Shown: piece after piece, positions 26,742 to 33,297 of the stretch
Position numbering within the stretch: position 1 is the stretch's first letter
Layout of the letters: each line of letters begins with the position of its first letter
NCBI GenBank assembly: GCA_017505415.1
Contig: JAFVPG010000170.1
Location: 1 to 37,004, forward strand
DNA length: 37,004 nt
Reading direction: 5' to 3'
Source: Lentisphaeria bacterium
GTDB taxonomy: Bacteria > Verrucomicrobiota > Lentisphaeria > Victivallales > Victivallaceae
Program-made: the position numbers and the translations under genes
The notes under the pieces: generated by a model
What the model was told of the DNA's origin: nothing
The model's database searches: none
Seen by the model: the letters and a program-made list of their open reading frames with translations, nothing else

Positions 26742-27528
26742 TGAAATATTTCAGGAAAATGATCCTGACATGCCGCAGTTGCCTATTCATCCAAACTGCC
26801 GCTGCAAACTTGTGAAACTCGAAGTTGAAGAAACAGAAAATGTAAAATCTAATATTCTTCAAATGATTGATGAATTAAATTATTATGAAAATCAGCTTTT
26901 AGCAGATTTTCAACAATGGAAAAATGATGCGGATACATTACTCAATTCCGTTCAAAATTCATATAATGATTTTGTAACAGAAGCTAAAATAAAAGCATTG
27001 GCTGCAACTGCCTCTGCAATGTTGACTATGATTGAAAAATTTAATCAAACCGGAGAATTATTGAAAAATATATCTTCAAATTTTCTGCTTAATTATAAAG
27101 ATCCTGTTGCATTTGAAATAAATCAAACTTCAAAAAGTATTGAACAAACATTAAATTATTTGAAATCTAAACATTATGGGCGTCTTGATTTGCCGCAACA
27201 ACAACTTTCAAATCTGCCAAAATCTCCGGCAGATGCGATAATGCAAGATTATGAAAAAGTTCCTGACAGCCAAAATTGGTATCATCGTCATAATGGAGAA
27301 TTCGATAATGAAAAATATATTAACAGAAAAACGGGGCAGGAAGTTATTTTTGACCGTTATGGAAATATTGTCACTTCTCCGGAAAATATCGGAACCTTTA
27401 ATTATGGGCCAAATCCAATGTCTCCATCGCATATTCTATTTGATGTTATTCCATATTATATATGGGGAAATTCTGTATATGATACAACACCTTTTTGGCA
27501 AAGAGTCTGGGGGAGTGGAAAAAAATAA
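26734..27528 (+). pseudogene. orphan MuF-toxin module lacking its 5' end
   Basis: The frame opens right after a TGA at 26731 and reads QSNEIFQENDPDMPQLPIHPNCRCKLVKLEVE. This aligns with NNKIFKDTDGDIPKLPIHQNCRCKLIKIKVE of the upstream protein. The preceding CxxC half is missing, and no ribosome binding site suits the first ATG (26770), so it is probably silent. From 26770: H7, C10 and C12 belong to the motif; residues 20-150 form a long helical or coiled region; the C-terminal 80 residues (NWYHRHNGEFDNEKYINRKTG, with W170, H172 and H174, and GTFNYGPNPMSPSHILFDVIPYY) form a compact domain with the look of a toxin tip. The 127-aa membrane gene after it may be its immunity gene. Confidence 0.55.
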
Positions 27529-27605
27529 TTGAAAATAAATTCAAATTATTTGTTTTTGTACTTTTTTGTAATATATTATTGATACAGTACTGACAAGGAT
27601 AATAT

Positions 27606-27989
27606 ATGTTGTTATATCATTTTTTTCTGCTCATTGGATTTTGTCTGTTTTTTGTCATTGCACCGATATGTGCGATTGTAAGTTCGGTGTTTTTGGTAAA
27701 ACAGGATAATATAATTTGTGCAAATTTGGGCGGATACAGTTTTGTTTTATATCCGTTGTATTTTATATTGGTAAATGTAATAGTAAGTTTTTTGAGAATG
27801 GCAGAATTATTTATTGCTTTTATACTGTTATCATTGTTTACAGTTCCGCATTGTGTAAATTTGTATATTGCCAATAAAAATCAATCAAAAAATTTGAAAT
27901 ACGGTGCGATATTCGGAATTATTTCTTCTTTATCCGCAAATATCGGTTTTTTTGTGTTCTTATATGGAATTGGTATCAGCGGAGTATAA
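27606..27989 (+). CDS. four-helix membrane protein, candidate immunity protein
   Basis: This 127-aa protein is almost entirely hydrophobic, with about four transmembrane segments (residues 5-28, 40-65, 66-85 and 100-122) and a short polar loop, NKNQSKNLKYG. AAGGATA precedes the ATG at 27606. It lies 77 bp after the orphan toxin tip. Small polytopic membrane proteins are common immunity proteins for membrane-acting toxins, so that role is suggested. Nothing in the sequence itself proves it. Codon use is AT-rich like the rest of this array. Confidence 0.5.
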   Translation: MLLYHFFLLIGFCLFFVIAPICAIVSSVFLVKQDNIICANLGGYSFVLYPLYFILVNVIVSFLRMAELFIAFILLSLFTVPHCVNLYIANKNQSKNLKYGAIFGIISSLSANIGFFVFLYGIGISGV

Positions 27990-28006
27990 TAAAATATTTT
28001 TGAGTT

Positions 28007-28132
28007 ATGAAAAATAGACTGATAAATTTATATGCAACAGTAATAATATGAAGTGTTGTGCTTGTAATTTCTTTATGCATTCCATCATTGTATATTGAAA
28101 ATTATGATATAATTATTTGGCAAAATTGGTGA
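28007..28132 (+). pseudogene. small single-span membrane peptide interrupted by one in-frame TGA
   Basis: An ATG at 28007 opens MKNRLINLYATVII, then a TGA at 28049-28051, then SVVLVISLCIPSLYIENYDIIIWQNW and a second TGA at 28130. Read through, this would be a 41-residue peptide with one hydrophobic helix. The lone TGA could be a point mutation (for example from TGG) or chance. No ribosome binding site is strong. It lies directly before the 28137 gene. Confidence 0.3.
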
Positions 28133-28136
28133 ATGA

Positions 28137-29120
28137 ATGAAAAAAATCTTGAAAAGTATGTTGCGTATTCTGTTGGCAGTGGCAATTTTTTGCGGAATTG
28201 TACTGCTTGTTTATGCGTTATGGCAGCCGGGAAGTAACAAGGTATTGCCGAAGTTTGAAAATAATGCGATTTGGCTCGGTCACGGCTGGTTCGGAGATGA
28301 TTTGTGGTTCAAACGCAATAAACGGAATTTTGAAGATTTCCGAAATGCGGAAAAGATCGAAATCCTTTTGAAAAAACTTGCTGATAATGACATTAATACT
28401 GTTTATCCGCACCTTTGCCCTGCTCAATTCAATGGCAGAATAGCCGCTTATAATGATGAACAAATTGAACGTTTTCTTGATATTGCCGTCAAATATAAAA
28501 TAAAAGTAATTCCGTGGGTCGGCGGTATTTTTAAAGAATCTGCCCGCCCCGGCGATGAAAAATGGCGGCAGAATTTTGTTTTCTCCATTGCTGAATTATT
28601 GCAAAAACATCCACGATTGGATGGTGTGCAAGTCAATATTGAACCTATGCCGAGTGGAAACCGTGATTTTTTGATCCTGCTGGACGAGTTGAATGTTGTT
28701 ATGCAGGGAAAAATTTTGAGTATTGCCGCATATCCGCCGCCGACAGTCTGGCATCGTTTCCCATCGGTGCATTGGGATTTGAAGTATCTTGCTGAAGTAG
28801 GCAAACGTGCAGACCAGATGGCTGTGATGATGTATGATACGGCGATTCCGTATCGCAAATTTTATATAAACCTTTACAAACAATGGATCAATGATTTATC
28901 AAAAGTATTGAATGGGATAAATACGGAAATTTTGCTCGGAGTACCTGCCCATGAAGATGCGGGAGTCGGTTATCATCATCCCGATGTTGAAAATATTTCA
29001 GCCGCATTATCTGCGATTTCAGCATCTCCGTTTCAAAAAAATATCAGCGGCGTTGCTATTTATTGTGAATGGGAAATGACACCCGACAAATGGCAAATCT
29101 GGCAGAAATACACAAAATAA
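28137..29120 (+). CDS. membrane-anchored GH18-like TIM-barrel protein
   Basis: The 327-aa product has an N-terminal anchor at residues 8-28 (MLRILLAVAIFCGIVLLVYAL), then a TIM-barrel-like domain with KVIPWVGGIF, LDGVQVNIEPM, ILSIAAYPPP, QMAVMMYDTA and EILLGVPA. That order and the MMYD motif fit glycoside hydrolase family 18 (chitinase-like). The catalytic motif DGxDxDxE is altered to D162-G-V-Q165-V-N167-I-E169: the general-acid Glu is kept, but both inner Asp residues are amides. It might therefore be slow, altered or a binding protein. The ATG overlaps the end of the small broken peptide, and a terminator follows at once. Family call is from motifs only. Confidence 0.6.
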   Translation: MKKILKSMLRILLAVAIFCGIVLLVYALWQPGSNKVLPKFENNAIWLGHGWFGDDLWFKRNKRNFEDFRNAEKIEILLKKLADNDINTVYPHLCPAQFNGRIAAYNDEQIERFLDIAVKYKIKVIPWVGGIFKESARPGDEKWRQNFVFSIAELLQKHPRLDGVQVNIEPMPSGNRDFLILLDELNVVMQGKILSIAAYPPPTVWHRFPSVHWDLKYLAEVGKRADQMAVMMYDTAIPYRKFYINLYKQWINDLSKVLNGINTEILLGVPAHEDAGVGYHHPDVENISAALSAISASPFQKNISGVAIYCEWEMTPDKWQIWQKYTK

Positions 29121-29160
29121 AACTTCCGCTGCAGTAGTTTGCAGAGGGAGTTTGTTTTTT
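29121..29160. terminator. bidirectional intrinsic terminator
   Basis: Arms 29121-29133 and 29140-29152 pair in 12 of 13 positions around the loop GTAGTT. T6 follows on the plus strand (29155-29160) and an A-run precedes, giving T-runs in both directions. It separates the converging GH18-like gene and the DUF1281-like gene. Confidence 0.75.
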
Positions 29161-29614
29161 ATATTTGACAGATGATTTTTGTTTGTGAGTTTGTGGAAAG
29201 CAACTGTTCGAGCTGCTCATAATAAGTTTCTTCATCGTAATCAGGGAAACAGCTTTCGGGCAGATAGGTATCATACAAAATTCTATCTTCGTACGAAAAA
29301 TAACCATAAATGAAACAGCCCGTTTCCTCGTATTTGATTTCAGCGGATTTTATGGGTACAACCGATTTCAAATGCCGGATAAACTCAAGGATTTCATCAT
29401 CTGTAAATCCCCATTTAACCGAACCGTTGAGCGTAACAGTATCGCCGTTGACCTCAATAATCGAATTAAAGAAATACCGATCACTGCCAATGTAAACCCC
29501 GCGGTCAAACTTATTCGCTTCCGTCTTGTCCGTGAGCAACTTCTGATAAAGCGTTTCCGCTTCCTGACCGTCAAAGCAGACAATCTCCGCCTCAACCGAA
29601 CACCAATTAGCCAT
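29159..29614 (-). CDS. DUF1281-like (Api92/YubB ferredoxin-fold) phage/plasmid protein
   Basis: The start MANWCSVEAEIVCFDGQEAETLY is characteristic of DUF1281-type proteins (M-x-N-W-C-x-N/V), found on plasmids and phages. YGYFSYEDRILYDTYLPES and GDTVTLNGSVKWGFTDDE are consistent with the ferredoxin-like fold and its Trp-rich region. The length of 151 aa is normal. AAGGAGGTC precedes the ATG. Molecular function is not established. It belongs to the mobile-element-derived set together with the DUF932 and clamp-like fragments, and carries the same kind of leader hairpin. Confidence 0.65.
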   Translation of the reverse strand: MANWCSVEAEIVCFDGQEAETLYQKLLTDKTEANKFDRGVYIGSDRYFFNSIIEVNGDTVTLNGSVKWGFTDDEILEFIRHLKSVVPIKSAEIKYEETGCFIYGYFSYEDRILYDTYLPESCFPDYDEETYYEQLEQLLSTNSQTKIICQI

Positions 29615-29650
29615 ATAGACCTCCTTATGGTTTTGTTGTTAAAAACAAAT

Positions 29651-29682
29651 CAGCCCCACCGATCCAAAGACCGATGAGGCTG
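29651..29682 (-). promoter_or_regulatory. leader hairpin B upstream of the DUF1281-like gene
   Basis: Arms 29651-29663 and 29670-29682 make a 13-bp stem (with G-U pairs) around a 6-nt loop; on the minus strand ATTTGTTTTT follows. It begins 37 bp upstream of the gene's start codon. Sequence and placement match hairpin A near 25577, suggesting a shared leader type for genes of the ancestral element. Confidence 0.6.
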
Positions 29683-29736
29683 TATATTCGTGGAGGTAAT
29701 ATATATAAAATCAGATGAAAAACATAAAATATTTTA

Positions 29737-29805
29737 TCAAAGATTTTTCTTGCGGAATTCTTCAGGAGACATATTATAATTTTTTTTGAATGAACGGAAA
29801 AATTT
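29737..29805 (-). pseudogene. C-terminal remnant of an AraC-family regulator
   Basis: On the minus strand, codons from 29805 to a TGA at 29737 read KFFRSFKKNYNMSPEEFRKK plus NL. This is the last helix of an AraC/XylS DNA-binding domain (F-x-R-x-F-K-K ... S-P-x-E-x-R). Upstream codons lose the match within a few residues, so only about 22 codons survive. The rest of 29683-29910 is AT-rich, and I see no other feature in it apart from the region just before the 29911 gene. Confidence 0.6.
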
Positions 29806-29910
29806 GATTTTTTTGAAAAAATATTTGTAAAGATAAAAAGTGATGTTATATTTTTCAGTATCTGATAAAAATTTATTTGAATAATAAAAAACTCCAGAGT
29901 ATCAAACATT

Positions 29911-30516
29911 ATGAAATCTGTTAAAGACAAAGAATTATTGATGGCGGCAGACTTTGCCGGTTATCCTCTGAAAGAAGCTATCAAAGAATATCTGGAGAAA
30001 AAAGGCTGGAAAATCACCGATATCGGCGTAAAAGCAGACAGCGATCCCAACGATACTGAATTGATGTTCCACCGTATCGGTCTCCGTGTCGGCGCAATGA
30101 TAACTGAAAAAGAATTTGACCGTGCCATGATTTTTTGCGGAACAGGCATGGGGATCCATATTGCCGCCAGCAAATGTCCGGGCGTTCATGCCGGTGTGGT
30201 TGAATCTGTTCCTGCGGCGTTCCGTGCTATTACCGGCAATGGAGTAAATGTTCTGGCAATGGGAGCATTTTATGTAACTCCTGAACTTGGCAAACAGTGT
30301 GCGGACGCATATTTGTATAATGATTTCGGCAGCGGCTGGGAATGGTGGCCTGATTTTGATAAATTCCACCAGATCGCCATTGACGAATTGAATGCATTTG
30401 ACTATGAAGAATACAAAGCAAACGGATTCAAAGTAAAACATCTCGATGACTGCCATTGTGAACTTTATGACCGTCCGGAAGGCTCATCTCCTGTACCACT
30501 GATGTGTAAACGCTGA
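29911..30516 (+). CDS. RpiB/LacAB-family sugar-phosphate isomerase
   Basis: The 201-aa protein has AADFAGYPLKEAIKEYLEKKGW (replacing the usual C/S-DHAG), then MIFCGTGMGIHIAASKCPGVHAG, the family's active-site loop with C76 and the phosphate-binding GTGMG. VLAMGAF and a C-terminal extension of about 50 residues (FDYEEYKANGFKVKHLDDCHC...) follow. Canonical RpiB is about 150 aa, so the tail is extra and Cys/His-rich. RpiB interconverts ribose and ribulose 5-phosphates, or allose-type sugars; RpiB relatives in sugar operons act on other pentoses and hexoses. No strong ribosome binding site precedes either ATG (29911 or 29941), so the start is uncertain. It is monocistronic, with a terminator after it. 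Confidence 0.85.
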   Translation: MKSVKDKELLMAADFAGYPLKEAIKEYLEKKGWKITDIGVKADSDPNDTELMFHRIGLRVGAMITEKEFDRAMIFCGTGMGIHIAASKCPGVHAGVVESVPAAFRAITGNGVNVLAMGAFYVTPELGKQCADAYLYNDFGSGWEWWPDFDKFHQIAIDELNAFDYEEYKANGFKVKHLDDCHCELYDRPEGSSPVPLMCKR

Positions 30517-30557
30517 GTTTAATATTCGACAGTTTTGCTTTAAATATTAGAAGTATA

Positions 30558-30591
30558 CTGCTCTGATTGATGAAATCGGGGCAGTTTTTTT
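30558..30591 (+). terminator. intrinsic terminator of the RpiB-like gene
   Basis: An 11-bp stem CTGCTCTGATT/AATCGGGGCAG (arms from 30558 and ending 30584, two G-U pairs) with loop GATGA is followed by T7 at 30585-30591. It lies 42 bp after the stop codon. Confidence 0.85.
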
Positions 30592-30647
30592 ATATTTTTT
30601 TAATACAAAAACAGTTTGATTTCTCATTTTTTTTAAATTCAATCCGA

Positions 30648-30902
30648 TTATTTGGAATGATATTTGGTGTGAAGCAGATGATGTGCTTTTTCACTGCCGG
30701 TGGGGTAACTTAAAATACCGGCGGCCTTGGCTTTCCGGTAAGCATCCTGAATTTCTTTGCGCCATGGCCCGGTCCAGAAATCCTCATCCGGAATATTCAC
30801 CGGCGCGACTTCGAAGCACCAGGTCATCGGCTGGCATTGTCCATCGGCATTGCCGACTGCCACCGGACACCCGGCTGCCCGCGTTAAAAAATGAACGCGT
30901 GT
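30648..30902 (-). pseudogene. remnant of an FAD-dependent oxidoreductase gene
   Basis: The minus-strand frame, open from 30902 to a TAA at 30648, encodes FLTRAAGCPVAVGNADGQC followed by QPMTWCFEVAPVNIPDEDFW. This matches the internal segment A-x-A-G-C-P-x-x-x-G-x-x-D-G-x-C-Q-P-M-T of large FAD-dependent oxidoreductases (PF12831-like) common in Lentisphaerae and Planctomycetes. Those proteins exceed 400 aa. Here both the FAD-binding N-terminus and the C-terminus are missing and no start codon fits. The DNA is noticeably more GC-rich than its flanks. It fills the gap between the RpiB-like gene and the second GntR operon. Confidence 0.6.
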
Positions 30903-30941
30903 TTACTTTAACAACTGTCAGAAGTAAAAAAAAATAAAAAA

Positions 30942-31014
30942 TATTACTCTTACCCCTTGAAATTCAAAAAAAACGGTATTATATTAAGGCAAAACGTATA
31001 TAGAGTAATACTCT
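30942..31014 (+). promoter_or_regulatory. promoter and operator of the second GntR operon
   Basis: TTGAAA (30957-30962), a 17-bp spacer and TATATT (30980-30985) form a near-ideal promoter. A perfect palindrome AGAGTAATACTCT lies at 31002-31014, about 10-20 bp after the expected transcript start. A related half-site, ATTACTCTTA (30942-30951), abuts the -35 box. Two copies flanking the promoter, right before a GntR gene, point to autorepression. Confidence 0.7.
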
Positions 31015-31043
31015 TAAGTCAAATTGAAAAGAGAATGTAGCTT

Positions 31044-31793
31044 ATGAATGTTTCCTTTAACTCCTCTTTCGATGGTATGCCGGCAGATGTCAGTATTGCC
31101 CAGCAGGCACTTACTGTGATCATCAGTTATATCCGGAATGAAAAATTGTGCGAAGGTGACTTCCTGCCATCGGCGGATTTCTTTGTTGAAAAATACGGTT
31201 TTTCCCGGGTGATGGTCAGAGAAGCAATGTGTTATCTGAAAGGCATGGGCATTGTGATTTCCGGCAAAGGCAGCGGTTTCCGTCTGGCAAAGATCAATCC
31301 GCTGGCCGGATTCGGGCGTTTGCTGCCGTTTTTCTTTGCACTTTCCAAAGATTCCGGAGATATTATTCTGATGCGCAACAATATGGAACTCGGATCATTC
31401 CCATCGGTGGTAAGAAATATTACCGATGCTGATCTGCTCGAATTGGAAAAGATCGTTGAGGCGGGCAGACAGGTACTGCAAAAAGATGTGCTGCACAATG
31501 TGGAATTTATTGCCGTTGATACTGATTTCCATACTGTACTCAATCGTGTTTCCGGTAATGAATTGCTGATCGCAGTGGCCGAATATTACCAGATGAAGTT
31601 GGGAAACGCGACTGCCAAAGAACAAATCGCTGATGAAACACACCGGAGTATATTTGCCACCGCCCAGATGGAACACGAGCAGATTTTCAACTCTCTGAAA
31701 TTGAAATCTCCGGAATCCGGATTGATCGCTCTTTATAATCATGTGAAGCGGCGTTACCATCCGTCTGCAATATTCTGGGAAGCGGAAAAATAA
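31044..31793 (+). CDS. GntR-family transcriptional regulator (FCD-like C-terminus)
   Basis: The N-terminal winged helix (about residues 18-85) reads QALTVIISYIRNEKLCEGDFLPSADFFVEKYGFSRVMVREAMCYLKGMGIVISGKGSGF, with the usual R-E-A and K-G-x-G-x wing. The C-terminal half is helical with FIAVDTDFHTVLNRVSGNELL and AQMEHEQIFNSLKLKSPE, the FCD Asp/His metal-site pattern. The length of 249 aa is slightly longer than usual. It is the first gene of a five-gene plus-strand operon: symporter, sialidase-like, DUF6259-like and pseudopilin genes follow. A palindromic operator lies 30 bp upstream. Confidence 0.88.
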   Translation: MNVSFNSSFDGMPADVSIAQQALTVIISYIRNEKLCEGDFLPSADFFVEKYGFSRVMVREAMCYLKGMGIVISGKGSGFRLAKINPLAGFGRLLPFFFALSKDSGDIILMRNNMELGSFPSVVRNITDADLLELEKIVEAGRQVLQKDVLHNVEFIAVDTDFHTVLNRVSGNELLIAVAEYYQMKLGNATAKEQIADETHRSIFATAQMEHEQIFNSLKLKSPESGLIALYNHVKRRYHPSAIFWEAEK

Positions 31794-31839
31794 ATATCAG
31801 TAATTAAAGATAAATCCACATATATGTACAAGGAGAATT

Positions 31840-33297
31840 ATGAGTGTTACAGACATTGTTATCGTCATCGGATATTTGCTGGCTTCAGCTTTGATTCCGG
31901 TATTTGTCGGTTTGCGGCAAAAGAACAAGGAGGATTTCATGCTGGCGGGCAAAAAGATGCATTGGTTCCCGCTGGCACTTTCCGGCGTGGCGGCAAGTTT
32001 CAGTGCGATAAGTCTGTTGGGGGCTCCGGGATTTGTCATGGGCAATGATATGCGTTATCTGCCGACACTGTTTGTGGGATTGTTGAGTATTCCGATCGTG
32101 TTTTTTCTGGTGGTTCCTTTCCTTTATAAGCTTTCGCTGGTATCGGCTTATGAATATTTGGAGGATCGTTTTTGTCCGGCATTGCGCTATGCGGCAAGTG
32201 CGGTATTCATGATCTCCAAACTCGGATATCTGTCGTTGTCGATTTTTACTCCTTCATTGGCATTGAGTTCAGTAACCGGTTTGCCGATAGAGCTGTTCAT
32301 CGTGATTTTCGGTTTGCTGACGACTTTTTACACCATGATCGGCGGTCTGGAAGGGGTGATCTGGTGCGATGTTATGCAATATGTGGTCATGGTGGTGGGA
32401 ATTGCCGGGGTGGTGATCTATTTTATCTGCGGAGATGTCGGCAGTTACTGGCAGACAGCAGAGTTGGCCGGCAAGACCAAAACATGGGATTTCGATTTGC
32501 GATTGGATAATCTTTCGGTCTGGGTGCTGTTTTTGAATTGCACACTTATGGGAATTGCCGGCACTTGCAGCGATCAATCATCGGTACAGAGATTGCTGTC
32601 GGCCAAATCGCTTAAAGATTCCATGCGCGGTTACCTTTTCTCCACGATTTTCGGGATTCCGATCGTATTGGTGCTTTATTTTATCGGAGCATGTTTGTAC
32701 GGATTTTTTCATACTGAAGCATCTTTGCCCGCCGAAATCGCCGGGGTTCCTGATAAAGTATTCCCGTATTTTATCGGTCATTATCTGCCTTCGGGGGTGG
32801 CCGGGATATTGCTGGCGGCGATTCTAGCTGCCGGTATGAGTACTATAAGTGTGGTACTGCACAGTCTCACTTCGCTTTTTATGGTCGATGTGTATGAAAA
32901 AATTACCAGAAACAAAGCTGAAGGAAAACGTTATGTGTCGATCAGCCGCATTGTTACGCTGGCGTGGGGAATTCTGGCTGTGATTCTGGCATTTTTTGTC
33001 ATGCATGTCGGAAATTCGATCGTGGAAGTATCCCAGGTGCTGGCCTCGCTTTTAAGTGCGCCTCTGGGAGGAATATTTATGCTGGGTATATTTACCAGAC
33101 GGACCAATGCTGCCGGAGCGATTGCCGGCGGAATCGCCGGATTCATTGCCACTGCCGGTTCATGGGCTTTGAATTTTTATGATGTGATCAAAATCAATTT
33201 TATGTGGTATGCGGTATTCGGTTTGATCGCCACCTGGGGTGTCGGATATGTTATAAGTCTTTTAACTTTTTCAAAAGAAAGGGAATTACAGAAATGA
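31840..33297 (+). CDS. SSS-family sodium:solute symporter
   Basis: The 485-aa polytopic membrane protein starts VTDIVIVIGYLLASALIPVFVGLRQKNKEDFMLAGKKMHW, typical of SSS transporters. It has about 13 hydrophobic segments and conserved stretches such as SGVAASFSAISLLGAPGF, the probable Na+ site region ILAAGMSTISVVLHSLTSLFMVDVYE and SAPLGGIFMLGIFTRR. AAGGAG precedes the ATG. This family includes sialic acid, sugar and amino acid importers. The neighbouring sialidase-like and glycosidase genes suggest a sugar or sialic acid, unproven. Its stop overlaps the next start (ATGA at 33294-33297). Confidence 0.88.
   Translation: MSVTDIVIVIGYLLASALIPVFVGLRQKNKEDFMLAGKKMHWFPLALSGVAASFSAISLLGAPGFVMGNDMRYLPTLFVGLLSIPIVFFLVVPFLYKLSLVSAYEYLEDRFCPALRYAASAVFMISKLGYLSLSIFTPSLALSSVTGLPIELFIVIFGLLTTFYTMIGGLEGVIWCDVMQYVVMVVGIAGVVIYFICGDVGSYWQTAELAGKTKTWDFDLRLDNLSVWVLFLNCTLMGIAGTCSDQSSVQRLLSAKSLKDSMRGYLFSTIFGIPIVLVLYFIGACLYGFFHTEASLPAEIAGVPDKVFPYFIGHYLPSGVAGILLAAILAAGMSTISVVLHSLTSLFMVDVYEKITRNKAEGKRYVSISRIVTLAWGILAVILAFFVMHVGNSIVEVSQVLASLLSAPLGGIFMLGIFTRRTNAAGAIAGGIAGFIATAGSWALNFYDVIKINFMWYAVFGLIATWGVGYVISLLTFSKERELQK

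Noticed and set aside
28049-28051. TGA recoding as Trp or selenocysteine
   Set aside because: TGA is a normal stop for many genes here and no SECIS-like hairpin follows; a point mutation is simpler.
30880-30899. Inverted repeat CGCGTT/AACGCG at the edge of the FAD-oxidoreductase remnant
   Set aside because: Only 6-bp arms with an A-rich loop and no T-run; too weak to call a terminator or transposon end.
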